Below are positions 24,701 through 39,700 of a stretch of 64,000 nucleotides of DNA, piece after piece. Positions within the stretch are counted from its first letter, which is position 1. Every line of letters starts with the position of its first letter. Source of the stretch: Diphasiastrum complanatum (lineage: Eukaryota; Streptophyta; Lycopodiopsida; Lycopodiales; Lycopodiaceae); NCBI GenBank assembly GCA_029204225.1, contig CM055093.1:19768041-19832040 (forward strand), written 5' to 3'. The notes under the pieces were generated by a model, which was given only the letters and a program-made list of their open reading frames with translations, was not told where the DNA came from and searched no databases. A program made the translations under genes and the position numbers.

Positions 24701-27700
24701 TCTTTGATGCAAAGAGTTTTGAGGCTTGATCAATCAGATACTCGAGACATGCAGCCTCATATTACAGTTTCCTTCTACAGGAAGAGAACTTGACTGGACT
24801 CAGTGTCAGGGATACTCCTATACCTATGAGAGATTGACATCGGGATCAAAGATAGTGTACAACTGTCTTGGTGGCGTAGCATTGTGGATTACCCCATCGG
24901 GTCACCCTCTCTCATCTCATGCATCTCAAACTTCACTATTTCCCCCACAACCTTTTGACCTCTCTTTCCTTTCTTTACACCTTGGCACTATTTCAAACCG
25001 TACTCTGCCCACTTGCCCTACTCTAACCAAAGCACGTACATATACCTTCTGCTCGACATATACACACCTTTACCAAAATTCACTTTTGGCCTTGCTACTC
25101 CATTTCCCATATGACACTCCACTCACAAACATGCTTTCTTTCTCAATGCTGCCCTTCATACAGCCACTTCACTCGCTGTTCCTTCCAAACATCACACGCA
25201 CTCCCATACCTGCTCATACCACATCCACTAGCCTTGTTCGTTACCCCCACTATGGTCTCCTTTGCTATTGAGCACTTACATACCCACTGAGCACGAGATG
25301 TCGAGGATCTTGAGGCTAAGATGACATCATCCTCATCTGCATCTATACTTGTTACATTTCAGCAAAGCTCGACTGTGGTACATGATACTCTAGCATGAGA
25401 CCTGCTTAGTAGATTTGTCTATACTGCACCAGATTTTTATGATTCAGCTTTTGGTAGCTAGTTGAAATCAATTATTTAGTTTCTGTAAAATTTTGATTAG
25501 TAGATTATCTGCTGCTTTGGAGACATCTTTATGCTCCCTTAGACAATATCATAATTGAGATGTACTCACATTGGTCCTATTATCTTCTGGTCCCTAAAAG
25601 AATAAAGCTTTCTGTTTTTCTTTCTTTAGCTCTCTCATTGGCAACTCACCCATGTTGTCTTGTCGTAAATATTGTCTTCTTTGCAATAACTGGAGGGTCC
25701 TACAAGCACAAATAAAAACACATGGGTTAACAACATTAAACAACAAAATTACAGGTTCATAACAAGGATAGCAAAACACAATGTCTTTTATTAGACAATC
25801 ATAGCATTAATCGAAAAGTATAAAAAAAATTAACATAGAAAGTTTCAATCAAAGGAAACAAGGAACCATACGATGACAAACTATCAAAGAGTGTTTGATC
25901 ATGCACTGAAACTTTCAACAAAGACTACAGCTTCAAAATATTTTTAACAAAACCATGAAACTCTCTAGTACGCTTTCGTAAATAAATCAAACATTCTCTT
26001 TTACATATTTGGAAGATAAATGGTTTCAATAATTAGATGTTGTTGACCGATTTTGAAGGAACTTTACTTTCTCTAAGAATGACAGCCGACCTTGTTACTA
26101 AACTCCAGCGAAAAATCTCTTACAATCAACAGTTACATGTTGAGAGTGGCCGTGATGTATAAGAGATGTTCCATTTGAGGAGTGATATATATCACGACAA
26201 CAAACCTAGCATGAGTTACAACCCTATAATATTTCTTCTCCAAATGCAGACCTCATGCCGATGCAAGGGCAAAGTCAAAGGATGAGGTGACTATCTCTTC
26301 CAAACACCAAGACCAGAGACCATGTCGTCAAACATTGAGACCTGTGACATCCAGAGCTACACAACGGACTTCACAAAATCGCTCACACCCTCTATGATCT
26401 ATGGCACCCATATCATCCACCATCAGAGCCTTGTTCAGGCATTTATCTCATCATGTGGCATGAGGGCTATCATTTAGTCAGACTGGTTAAATACTCCAGA
26501 TATTTGGTTCATGCAAGCTCTTGTTATGAGTTCTCTTTAAGCTCTTAACTCAATTATGATCAGCTTTGTACCTTTCATTCTTAGTTTACTGCTAGATGTT
26601 ATGGATTTTAACTCGCAAATGTTTTACACTCCTTAAGTTAGACCATACTTGGCATTAATGTACTCTTTCATCTCCATTGCTCTCTAATCCCTCTAAGATA
26701 TATTCAAACGTACCAGTTGACATTTTAGCATTTGTGGTAGACATGAGGTTGCATAGGTGATCTTCAATCATTGGATTCAAACTCTATCAACTAGCATGGA
26801 GGGTCTTGTGCAGTTCTAGCACAAAAGGAGAGAGAGCAAGCGTGAAGAAAAATGTCATTAAGGGACATTTGCTCTGCCCTATTACATGTTCAAAACTCAG
26901 ACATGCAAGTAGCAATAAAAATTAATGCAAACATCTCAAAATATAGAAAACAATACATGAATCAGACTTCTCTGTTAGAAAAAATTCAGATTTTTACAGC
27001 TTTTTCCTAAAATCAAGCCATATAGGTCTAAAAGAGGGCAATGAAAAGTCATCCAGAACTAACAGCAAATTTACTGTGAAAATTGCAAAAAAGCTGTAGC
27101 AACATCATCAGCTAAGCAGTCTAGCCCTTCATAATTTCAACATTTCACATTCTCACAGGATTTCGTCATCTTTTGACAGAGGAACCAAAGACAGATAAAT
27201 TAAATATTTAGGAAATTCCAAACTGGTAGCTGATTGGAAAGAGGAAATTTATTGCATGAACTTACCTCATATTCTTCAAATTCTTGTCCATCAACTGTTA
27301 CGATACTTGGAACAACACCAGGAGGAGGTCTGAGCAATTCCTGAGCTTCCTCCCAAGTAATTTTGAGCTCCAAAGCATCTGCATTATCTAGGCGGAGCCT
27401 TTTACTTTTTGCACCAAGAGGTCGCCCTTTCTTCTTGTCAGCCAGCAGTAACGCCTCAAAAGGCGACCCCTCTTTTGCTTTAGTTGCTCTGCTATCAGTT
27501 TTCTCCCAGTTGTATCCTGTGCTTGGCTGCACCGACACACTGTACGCATGTGTTTCTTTAACTTGAGCCGATGGCGTGCTCGACAAACCATTTGCTCGCG
27601 GTCCATCACCATTGCCTGATGGAAGGCTTCCAGAAGGCCCAACAGGTAAGGGGTTCTCCTGATCAAATAATTACACCAGGCAAAGTCATAACAGCTTGCA

Positions 27701-27734
27701 TGTTTCGATGTGTGCTAAAACTCCCTCCCTCCCT

Positions 27735-27778
<44 letters not shown>

Positions 27779-30700
27779 CACATCTTCAATTGCTACCTTC
27801 TCTGATCCTTGATAGTTTCCCCTCTCTGCTACTATAAAGTTCTCTAGTTCTATTATGTTGTATTCGTTCATGCTTTCCCATTCCATTTTATGTCCTTGCC
27901 TTCTGACTTGATATGTTTTGATTGTTTTGCATTTCAGCTGGAAGATATATGTTAGGGTATTCTGCTGGTAAAATACTTATTCATTGATCACTTATGGGCA
28001 GTATGGAAAGACCATAAGAGATGAATAATTTCAAGATGTGCATTTCGACATATCAAATTCAAATGATATCAACAACATATCACTATGATGGAGAGGATGA
28101 AATAGCTAGAAGACCATTTCAGATGATTGTAATTCCAAAAATCAAATTAGACATTAAGTTTTGTCAAACCATTGCAGCTCAGAAATTGGAATCCAGAATA
28201 CTTTTGATACATCCTCTATATGTGTGTGTGTGTGTGTACTGTGTATGTGTATCCATGCTCAATCCAGAATGATATTCATAAATAAAAGAGCATGGATCAT
28301 ATGCTACAAAAACCCTCTTCGCATCCTCAATATCCTAGAATAGGTACAGGTCACATGCATAAAAGCACGTCCAGATTACTTCTGTTTCATATAAAGACCA
28401 ATACATTAAGTTCCTATTACTTCCTCAGAGGTGATGAAAGGACTTAGAATGTTGAAGGCTATCAAAGAGAAAGCCAATTAGAAGAAAATCCTACTTGTGC
28501 TAAAAGAGCAACAACATTGGTAAAGTGCGAAGTACCAATTTACTTGCAATTTTCAGCACAACTGTAATGTGTAGCTGATATGTGGCATACACCAAATCAT
28601 ATGAAAGAATCAGCCGTAATGATCCTAACCTGTGAAGTGTTTGATGCCCTACGACAGCCCATCACTAGTTTTCCTTCTGGATCCAGCCTGCTAAAAGTTA
28701 CTGCAGAAAAAAAATGAGCAAGTAGCTTCATATCAGTTTTGACAGTGCTCGCAATTAAGTTCATCTCTGAACACATAAATTTGACTGAAATTTGACCTGT
28801 GGACAAGCAGTGGTAAGAACTATAGTTAACCTTCTAAACCGCATGTGCTACATACATATACGAGCATGCACAATACATCAAGTCAATTCCTTCTCAATTC
28901 AAAAGCCATTGTCTGGAAAGAAATAATCATGCACTTGCATAAAATGGAAGAAATGCCTAACTCCTGATTGCTCTTCTCTACAATAACCTTGGAAAAGCAT
29001 TCCTTTTACTCCTATAGATAACATACATTACAGGGTAAATTAAACCTTGTTGAAAATGTGGAAATGCACATAATCTTTATACTTCACATGTAGTCAACTT
29101 AGAAACCTCTATAAAAAACGGTTGGATTTTCCTCAAAATTGACTGGTGGCCAGATAAACTGTCCAATCATGGAAAGAAGCACAAGTAGTTCATAGTAAAT
29201 GAAGTAATATGCATGCACGTGGAGGTCCCAAAAAGGACTGATCACTGCTGGAGGCATATTCAGCTGGTAAAAGCTAATGTGACCAGTGAAAAGATTACCA
29301 TTAATTATGGGGCTTTGTAAGAAAACAAACCAGGCTTAATATTCATAGAAACTTCTTGGGACTTGAATGTCATCTTTAAGCAACTGAAATGTGAACATTT
29401 TGAAAGACACAGTTTTAAAGTGCATGTACATCAGCTAATGACCTTTAATAGCCAGACATTTGCTAGAAAACTTCATATACCAGTGTCGCCAGCTTGCAGT
29501 CGCATAGACTGTATGCAGGGGGTGACTCCTTCAAGAACATACATCCGACTGTTATTATTGGGCCAATAACGAAACTGAAATGTCCACTTCTTTCCTGATA
29601 CATCATGGATATCAATAGGTTGCCCCTCTGGAGAAGAAATTGGAGGAAAGTAAGCCTGTTTGAGAGAACACTGTGGGTTAGCCAAAAAAATAGGATGCGA
29701 CTAATCACAGAAATGAGGATGTAAATCATGATAAGATAAAATAACATGGCATATGAGAACTGCAAAAGCTACACAGAAACTCTATCGAGGCAATCATTTC
29801 ACAAAATATGAGGAACCAAATATGATTTCCAACTTTCTGTTAAAGAAACAGCGTTTATGTTAGTAGAGATTATTAGCAACAATTTTATAATGTTGAGAGT
29901 CAGGAATCCTTCGATTTAAATTTGATCTGCTTTCATGGCAAGACATGAAGATACTCAAGATCTTGGTACCTAGATTATAGGGCAAAACAACACATGAACT
30001 CAGAGTATCTCAAATAAATTTGTCCAGCATATAAGTCCACACCAGATTGCTAGTGAAGGAACTATTTAGTTGCAGCTCACAGATGGAGTCACCAAGCTGA
30101 TACCTGGGGTATTTGCATGTTCCAAATCTATAATAAATGACTTGTTGTCAAGAATTGCTCATCTGGGACACAAAATTGTGCTTGATTCAAATCAATGTGT
30201 CGTCTTCGATAAAGATGATCAGACAGCTTTGGGAATGAGACACAGATATTTGTACAAGCTAAGTCCGTGCAGATCTTCCTCAAGAGAATAAAATTCAAAA
30301 ACTATAATAATCAAATATACTTTCTAGACTCTACAGTGTTCCATCATCTAGATTCCATATTGGCAGGTTCCCACTTCCACTTTACATTGTTATTTATGAT
30401 TTATCCATGATCCATCATCAAACATCCATCACACAATACTCTAGTTAAAAATTTGAATACAAATTAAAATGTTGAAAAGAAAAATCAATAACCTGCTTTT
30501 TTAAAACAGGGTTCGATACATTGACGAATCTAGATTTGTTCACCAACGAATCTCAATTCGTGGAAACATTACTTCCACCCCTATGGATAGATTCCTAGCA
30601 AGAACTCTCCCATATGCATCACCAAAAGGCACATAACATGCCACAATTGCACACATCAACAAATGTCATGAATGTTGCATATTCCGATCCAAAACGTGAT

Positions 30701-33700
30701 CCAGAACGCAATCCGACAAATCCCATTAGGGTGGAACGCAAATTTTTCTGTTTTTTTTTGGGGGGGTGCCAGTATGGGTATTAGATTAAAGGGGTTTTCA
30801 AGAGCAATTCATTACCTAGTTTGCTCGGAGTTCCAAGAGGAGTGCGGTTTGGCCGCTTTCCAGTTTATCAATACATTGTTTTTTAGATGCATTCATTGAT
30901 GATTTCCGAGTTCATTTAGTACTAACTAAAGTTCCAGACATGAGGGTCCGGGCCGGACGCGGGCATTCCGCGTCCGCGTCCGGCGTCCGGACCCTGATGC
31001 GTCCGACCCCCGGACACGGGGTAGGACGCGTCCATTTTTTTTTTTTTTGGCTAAATAACTCTAAAAAAATTTTAGAAAAAGTAAAAAAAAAAAAAAAAGT
31101 GGACGCGTCCGGACCCCCGGACGCACCCCTGGCACGTCCGGGCCCGGACGCAGACGCGGACGCACGTTCGGACGCAGGGTCCGCTTCCTTAGAACTAAAC
31201 TATCAAGAAATAATAATAATAAATAAATAAAATTAAAATTAAAAATTTGCGATCCGGGTCGCGGATCGCTGACGTTTTCGAAACGATTTTGAATCTTTGG
31301 TTAATCTTTATGTACCAATCTAAGTATGTAAAGGAAAATGACACAATGTTTAATAAAGTAGATCGAAGTCTTAATAGTGATTACTGACATGTAATGATAT
31401 TGTTCTTACTGAACTAACTAAATAACAATGTAAGGTGCTTTAACAAAATATGGAGAAATTGTATTTCAATGGTAAATCGCAAAAGTGTCAAGCATAGATA
31501 TGCTCATCCCATTGAAATCAAAAGAAACTGGAAACCCCAAAAATACAGCTTTCACTTGCAAAAACTTGTGAGTCACAACTCACAAAACCTTGAAGGTTAA
31601 TTCCTAGCTCTTTGTGAAGAAGGAAGAAGTTTCTTTTGAATTTCACCTTCAACATCCACAAGAGTAAAAAACCCATGCAATAGTAAAAAGGAAAAGGATC
31701 AAGGCCTAAAAAACTATGATAGGAAAAATTATGCACCCCAACATCACATAGTTCATGACCAAACAAACACATTGTTCAAAAGATTACAAAAAAGATAAAT
31801 CAACTCAAGCATCACAATTTGTACTTTGTTTAAAAAAGGCTTACCTCTGCACATGCTTTTGGTAAGACTAAACGACCAATGCGCCCTGCATCGCTTGCAC
31901 TTAGCATTTTTTCAAATAATGGTGTAATGATCGAGTTTGAACTGCGAATGTGTTAAGAGAGAAAATCCCGAAAGAGGTCTAAAACATTCCAAACTTGTGA
32001 GTTCAATAAATAAGAGTTAGACATTCCTAAACAACCCTTGGAGCACCAAAGAAAATATGTTTACTAGGAAGTAAAATACATGAAGAAGGAAGCCTTTCCC
32101 TACAACCTAACTTGGCAACTCACGTTCATAAGAAGCCAGAAAAGATAGGCCTTTGTCTACAATGTCACGCCAGCTCGTATATATAGAAAGTATACTTTCT
32201 TACATTACAAAATTTGAATGATTTAATAAAGTTACAAAAAAAATATGCAAAGTATTTTCTTTTGCCTTCAATCTCTAAAAGTATGTGCTCCTAAAAGATT
32301 TCCCTGACCCAAGTCAAAGCTACAAAATAAACAACTTTGTCATGATTTCATTTTCAAGAACACTTGCGTAGATTATCTTCTTTCTCCTCATTCCCCTCAT
32401 TCTCCTCATTCCCCTCCAATTATGCTTCCCATTGTCATACTACTTAAAGAGCCTAAATACTATTTGACTGACAAACTCAAGAACATGTATGAGTTTGTTC
32501 ACACTAAACCTGGTAACAATGTTTTTACATAAATCCATCACCCAACAAAAATTACTGAAACTCTACTACATGGTTTCAGACGATCATCAAAACCCTTTCA
32601 TCTAGACGATCATTTTAACTAACAACCAGAGAGTGCCTCCCCTACATTTTAGTTTATTCGATCCATATCCCAAAAGTTCCCATGTCCTTTTCACTGCCTA
32701 ATCCCTCCTAGGTATGAATTTCACAATCAACTGTCAAGATGAGTCTCATTTGCAGAACAGCTAATCAACGGTTACAAATGTGTACATAGCTACAGTCCCC
32801 AAAAAAATTAAGATATGGCAGTAACTTTGTTATCTTTTTAAAATACTTCTGTAAAAGCTATCCTCCTCTTTGCTATGATTGTCATATATTTAAATGCACA
32901 GACGTCCTAAAAGCTCCATAAACAGTGCCAAGATCAAGTATAGCATCAACAAGTCCTTGTGTACACACTCTTGTACTTGGGAAATCTTGGAAAAAAGTGA
33001 ATTATAAATATAAAATGCATTAGATAATTTTGTACATTTACAATTGTCAAAACCTAGATATGAGTTCAAATTTTTTCAAAGGCAAGAGATGCTTCAATTT
33101 ATGAGTAGTCGTGTATCTACTATATGTATATTCTAAAAGTGCTTGTTGGGCACTTGTTTTTCTTGGATGGTCTCTATTGTCTATCAAAAGCCTGTCCATT
33201 CATTAGTATCTTTGATGTTGTTTACAAGAGCATAGAGCATAGATGATTTCCTCCGAGATTGCAGAAGCACTGCAAATTGAAAGATAATAATGGAATAGTT
33301 CAATGAGACTCTAAGATTGAAGTAGTTTTGAATCCCTAAAAAGACAGACTGTTGACCAACAAAAACCATAAAACCTAAAATAAATGGAAATGACAGCTGT
33401 AATTGTCGTTTTGTGGAAGCGGTATAGAGCAGTCACCTTCGAGACTAAACAGCAGTGGCTCAAAATAGACATGTTACCAACAAGGAGTTGGATGCCATTG
33501 TTCATGCACTCAGGGTATTCATGCACTAGTATTCATGCACTACCGTTATGGCACCTACTTTGACGTATATACCAACCATAATATCTTGAAGTACATTTGA
33601 GGCCAACCAAATTTGAAAAGCCACCAAGCTAGCTGGTCAAATGCCATCAAATGCCAAAGCTTATTATGTCAATCTAGTGTCTATAACAAAAAGCAAATGT

Positions 33701-36700
33701 AAGCTTCAATACATTATCCAAGATAAAAATACAGAATGGCAGTTGTTATACACTTTGGTCGCTATGCAAGATCTTGTTGGTGCATAAGCAAGATGCTCAT
33801 GCCAACATGTGTCAAAGTATGGAAGGCAGTGATCAAGAGAAGGTCTAGCATGTTGCTAGTGAGGGGCACCCAATTGCAATATTCCCTAAATGATGGTATG
33901 TTGAAAACAAATGAAGAACTTCATGCAAGACATGGATAATTTTCATGTTGAGATACTTCACAAGAGGCAGTCCCTCCACATGGGATTCCATATGTGGGAA
34001 AGACCCAGCAACGTGCAAATTTTCGGATAACATCTTACAAATAGCACAAAGTGCACAGGATGCCTTGTTCCTTGTAAGCGGACAAGACAAAACTATCTAG
34101 CATTCTAGCTTTTACTGCATCATCCAAGACAATCCCAGGCAAATGTCAGGGTGTCTCAGTGGATTTATCACTCTTTGAATCAAAAGGACTCAAGGGGGAT
34201 TTCAGATGATATCATCATTTTATGCTCAATTTTCCAAAATGAATCATTTTTACTGACCAAAAAAGGTAAGGTTCTAGCCCTGAAAGTATTGGAACTGTTT
34301 TTTTTGGTAACATGTTTTGCCTAGACTTCATAAGTCTATTTCAGATGGAGAGCTAGTTCGTTAGATAATCCAATAAGGACATGAAAGAGAGCGATGGAGA
34401 GCATCCACAGACAAGAGCTGAAACTAAGAAAATTAATTAGATCTCAAACGATGTGCTTTAAGCTTATGTAATTCAGTCAATCAGATAAGTTCATATTTCT
34501 ACGTGCCATTTCTTAAGTCTAAAGAGTTTCAAACAAAAAGTGTTCCCGACTGTCACCAAGATATTGTAGCCTTGGGAGGAACATTAGTAGAGTCAATGAT
34601 TTTCCCTACAAGTTAAACTACCTCAACAATGTAGATTTCACCTAGTATATGTTGTTTGCCATGGCAAACACGATTGGCATTTGCCACATTTGCAAACGTG
34701 GGTGCTGCTTGTGTGTACAAAAACAAGTAAATTTTTGAAGTTTTCAATCTTTTATACACATTTTCAAGTATTTTAGTCCTACAAAACTTTCCATACAAAA
34801 CTCTAAACCAAAAAACAAAAGGACAATTGGGGTTTTTATGGCAACATTTGCAAACGTGTCCCCTCACCTGGCAAAAGTGCAAACACTTTTGCTAGGTAAT
34901 TATGCTCTCTTATGAAAACTATCACAACCTTCCAAGCTACCGCTAGGAATAAAACACTTATTTATCCTTTCTTGTGCAGCACAAACCAAGAATATGACAA
35001 AAACTTGTCTCATTAAAGAGAACAAAAAAGATGATAAATTCCCCCCAATTAAGGAAGGAGCATTAAAAAAGCAAAACAGCAACTCCTTAAGGATACTCGC
35101 CAGAGGTTATTTGTTGTATTTCTTGATCAGTTATTCGTGGCCAATAGCGTGGCAGGAGCTGATTACGACCCTTGCTTTCACCAGGAGGACGCGGCAGCCT
35201 CGATGTAGCATGCAAATCAGAGGCACCATCAGAGCGAACACCATTGTCCGAACGGACAGGAAGAGTGTTGAATGGACGCGGCAAAATTTGCCTCTGCTTT
35301 GATCGATACATATTTAGGCCAGAAGATCTTGGCAAGGCCTCTCGAAACTCTCCGGTCGACAACGGTGAACCTGCAGCATTGTGTGTAAGTCTTTAATCCA
35401 TCAAAATTCTTGCTCTTAACAAAGATAACGTTTTAATACAGAACGTTATAAGATGTATTCAAGCACGAACTTGTTGTGGGTCCACCAAGATGATCTGAGC
35501 TCGAAAAAGTGCCCACTCCAACGCTTAAACCAGCAGCAGCTTTTGCTTGTTCTGCCATAGCACCAATAGCCACAACTAACGTACTCGCCATTCCATCCTT
35601 GTCAGAGACTCTCTGAAAACCCTGCAGTTGCAAAGCATCCAGGATACAAGGCCAGTTTTTATAAGCACATAAAAGTAGATTGAAATGATCTTGACCTGAA
35701 ACTTTCAACTAAACTGGGCCTCTCAAACACAGATTGTCCTTACTTGTCCACCAGATGATGCCATAGGTCCAGGTTTCTTTGAAAAATTTCGTTCGTGTTC
35801 ATTTTGATACGTTTGCAAGCAGATGTCTTTGCTATTGGCTTCTCCATCAAAGTTTGTTTTTGTCTCTTGCTCAGCTTCAGTGACATGATTTCCAATTTGA
35901 CTACCTGCAGGAATCCATGAAGTTGAGTTCGTCGCTGGTGTATTTTCAGCAGAACAGCGAGGTTTTGATTCCAGTTCATCAATCAATCCTTGGGATACTC
36001 TGCCTGCAAGAATTTGAGGCAGCAATCTTGATGTACCAGGATCAAGTGGTTTTTGCTGCAAAAGTAAGTAATCAGCACAGCAACAAGAGCAGTTGTGATC
36101 TGCAACTCTAAGCAATTCTGCTTTATTAAGATTTCCCAAAGAAAAAACATACTTAGCTACTTATAGCTATCTCAAATGATTATACACCAATAAAAAACAG
36201 GCATCCAAGTATGCATCTAGAGGTTTTGTAGAGAATTCATGCCAATATTTTAGTTTATCATTAATATGACTATATTAGCATACCGGTTCTTGACGCTTGG
36301 CACAACCTATGCACTCCACTCCTCCCCCATCAAGAAGCACAAAGGCCTGAATAGATGCTATGCAGCCACAATGTACACGCTGCAACCAAATTCCACTAAA
36401 TAAGATGCTAAGAATTCAATTTCTTAAAAAGTGCAGAAGAAAAGGCACGGCTGTTTGTTTCTAAAGATGCAGAATTCTAATTTCTAGCATGTGATGTATC
36501 TATTTGTGAGATTGGAATATATCCAAATTCACAAATTTAAATTGAGAAGACGGTGATGTCTAGCATGTGATGTAGTTAAGAGACCTCCATTTTAGTGTAT
36601 CTCATTGTATGACCAACTGTTAGAGATAAATACACCTTCAGGCAGTTACAAGTTTTCCACCAAAAAACTTGCAAACAAGAATCTCAATTTCACCTAAAGA

Positions 36701-39700
36701 AGTCATTTTACAGTGATAAATTTGACGTTTCTTTTGGAACACAAGAACAGTTAAGACAAAGAAGCAACATAACTTTCCATGGAGCTCTTTTACCAACTCT
36801 TTTGCCCATTTTCAGCAACTGTCTCATCAACCAAGATGAAAACATTAATTGTCAACTCACGACATTTGTCTAGCATTCACATCTCCAGGTCTCTATGTTG
36901 TCATAAATGATTTGTGGCAAGCCCTCTGTTAAAACATATTATCTTCGCCAAGTTTGACATCTCTCCCATAAAGATGTCGGCCATGTTCAAGTTGATCATT
37001 AATGTGCAAAGAGTTAAGGCATTTTGAGATCTAAGTAGATACAAATGTCCATGTTTAGCTCTTGCTTCATCCAGAGAGCTACATGAGCAAGGACATCATT
37101 TGTCTTAGTACCCTTTCAAACACAAAAGGTTGATGATCCTCATGTGCTCTTCGACAGGGCTTAAATTGGAATAATTTTTTAATGTAAAAAAGTAGGAGTT
37201 AAGATCTCACAAAATCTCCGCTGGCCCACATGTCGACAAAAGGCTCATTGGCAGGTGGAAATCCTTCTTTCCTATGGAAGTGGCTTTCCAACACGTAGAC
37301 ATATGGAGATAGGTAACAATGTCACTTGACTAGTCATGATTATGGTTCAGGCATCTATCTCCATTTTATCGTTTCACATGGAAATCACAAAAAGTGCTCG
37401 AGGTGGCACTGAAATGTATCACAAGATTATTGCAAAAGTCTGCTTTGAATTAAGACGACATGTCTGCAATTTCTCGTGCAAAAAGATGGCAAACACTCAA
37501 AATGTCCATGAACCAAAAGTACACTAACACTTCCATCTGAAAAGAACAAAATAGATCCAAACAAAGTAAGACTTTCTAGAAGGACACACATTCTTGCATA
37601 AATCAGGAGCTGCAAATTTTCTTACAAAATTGAAAGGACCTAATCTGTAACAAAATGGTTGATCAGTCAAGACTAAGCACACAAACCTTTCCCAAGCATG
37701 AAACTATGCATAAGGTTGTTGGACAATGTCACCTCAGTATAGTTGTGCAAAAGATGCCAGTACTTTCATATTGAAGTTGTAGAACATTTCATAAGAACAA
37801 ACAGCTTCTTGTATTTCAAGGTCAAATGGGGTTCTTCAATATAAGAATTTCAAAAATAGCATCCACACCTTTCTGCATGAATTACAAGTCCTCCACCCAG
37901 CATCATCAAAGTGAAACATCTCACAAAATCGGGACTGCTCAAAGGCCACACTGTTCAAAACAAGTATAATGAGAGTTAAATCATGGCTCTAGAGAAAAAG
38001 CCATTCATGTGCACATAAAATTAAGAAAATCCCATCTAAAATCAAAATCTCAACACAGAATCAACCCAGCTTTTGTACCTTAACCCAAAACTTTATCGAT
38101 AAAATAGTCAATCATCTACAAGACAAGCTTTCAGAACATTGGTTGCAACACTCACACAACCCATCTACCACCATCAAGACTTGTAAGAGACATAGTACAA
38201 TATATGTATCTTCAAAGTTACATGCATTAAAGGATACATAAATGCATTAATTAGTCTGTTGAAGTATGTACAACAATCATTTCTGATAGGCTACAGCAAC
38301 TCACATGTATCACCCAATCTAATTTGCAATGTTAAGATTGTTACTAGTGCTGTTATTTTACCTTGAACAAGCTTGAGAGAAAGCGTCAAGAAAAAGTTGT
38401 GTTCTATCTTGCTCATTACATGAGGTATGGAAGATTAGGTCCCAAAAGCTAATGTCCACAATGAAAATTATTATGCAAATTTATAATCAAGTGATTATTT
38501 TCTATAAAAATATCACGTTTCTACCATACCTCTTTCACAACTTGTTGTATGCACACAATATGTGCTGATTTTGTTTTGGCTCCAACTTTCCAATGAGCAT
38601 CAAATCAAAAATTTGTATCATATGTCTAGACACCTGCACTTTAAGATTTACTGTACAAGTGGCTGCCTTGGGATGTTCATGATTCTTGATTGTAGAACAT
38701 CCATGTGGCACTCTTGTTCCATTCAACTGGCATAGCACTTTAGGTACATCAAAGATTTGGTAATACATTAATAGCAAACAGCCTCCACTTTGCATCAAAA
38801 TTGTCATGGCACACTCGCAACAGTTCACCATCACTTTCACAATGGCCTTTTAAGGAGCATCTGGTTTGCAAGCTTAGAAAAGTCTTGTATGGGCTCAAAC
38901 AGATGCCAAGGGCTTAGTATAGCCGAATTGACGAGTACTTTGCAAGGCAAGGGTTTCAGAAGAGTAAGTCTAATTGCAATTTGTATGTCTTCAAGAAAGA
39001 TGAAGACTTTGTTGTTGTTGTGCTCTATGTGGATGACTTACTCACCACAGAAAGCAATAGAAAACTTATTGCTCTTGTTAATAAAAGTCTTTCTTGCGAG
39101 TTTGAGATGAAGGATTTGGGTTTTCTGCATTATTGCATAGGAGTTGAGGTTTGGAAAGAGAAGCGTTGTCTTTTTATCTCTCAGGCAAAGTATGCACAGA
39201 AAATATTGAAGAGATTATATGCAATAGCAAGCCAATTAGCCCACCCATGGATGCAAACAACAAGCCATCAAAGAATAATGGTCCTTCATTTGCAGATGAG
39301 ACTCTCTACCATCAATTAGTGGGAAGCTTGATTTACCTTACTACCACCAGGTCAGATATTGCTTATGCGGTCAGGAAGTCAATTCATGAGTAAACCTACT
39401 AAATCACACTGGAAGGCAGCCAAGTGGATCCTACGTTATGTGAAAGGGACTATGACCTAGGGGATTGGATATATCGATGATGGTGACCTTCAGCTAAAGA
39501 ATTATTCAAATTCTAACTGGGCAGGTGATAAAGACGATCGGAGATCGACAACAAGCTATTGCTTTACCCTAGGTTCAGGGGCTATATCTTACGAATAGAG
39601 CCACAGCTGATCTATAGCTAAGCTATGAAAGCATCACATAAGCAAGACTTAAGCTATGAAAGCAGCACATAAGCAAGACTTAACCCTAGAAAGCAGGAAA

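Noticed and set aside
24726-25271. 181-codon + strand frame in VAL-like intron 11
   Set aside because: Biased towards Ser, Leu, Pro, Thr and His without any domain; probably chance in C/T-rich decayed DNA.
30940-31230. Arg/Ala/Gly-rich frame of 96 codons
   Set aside because: Translation of the GC-rich inverted repeat; no conservation expected.
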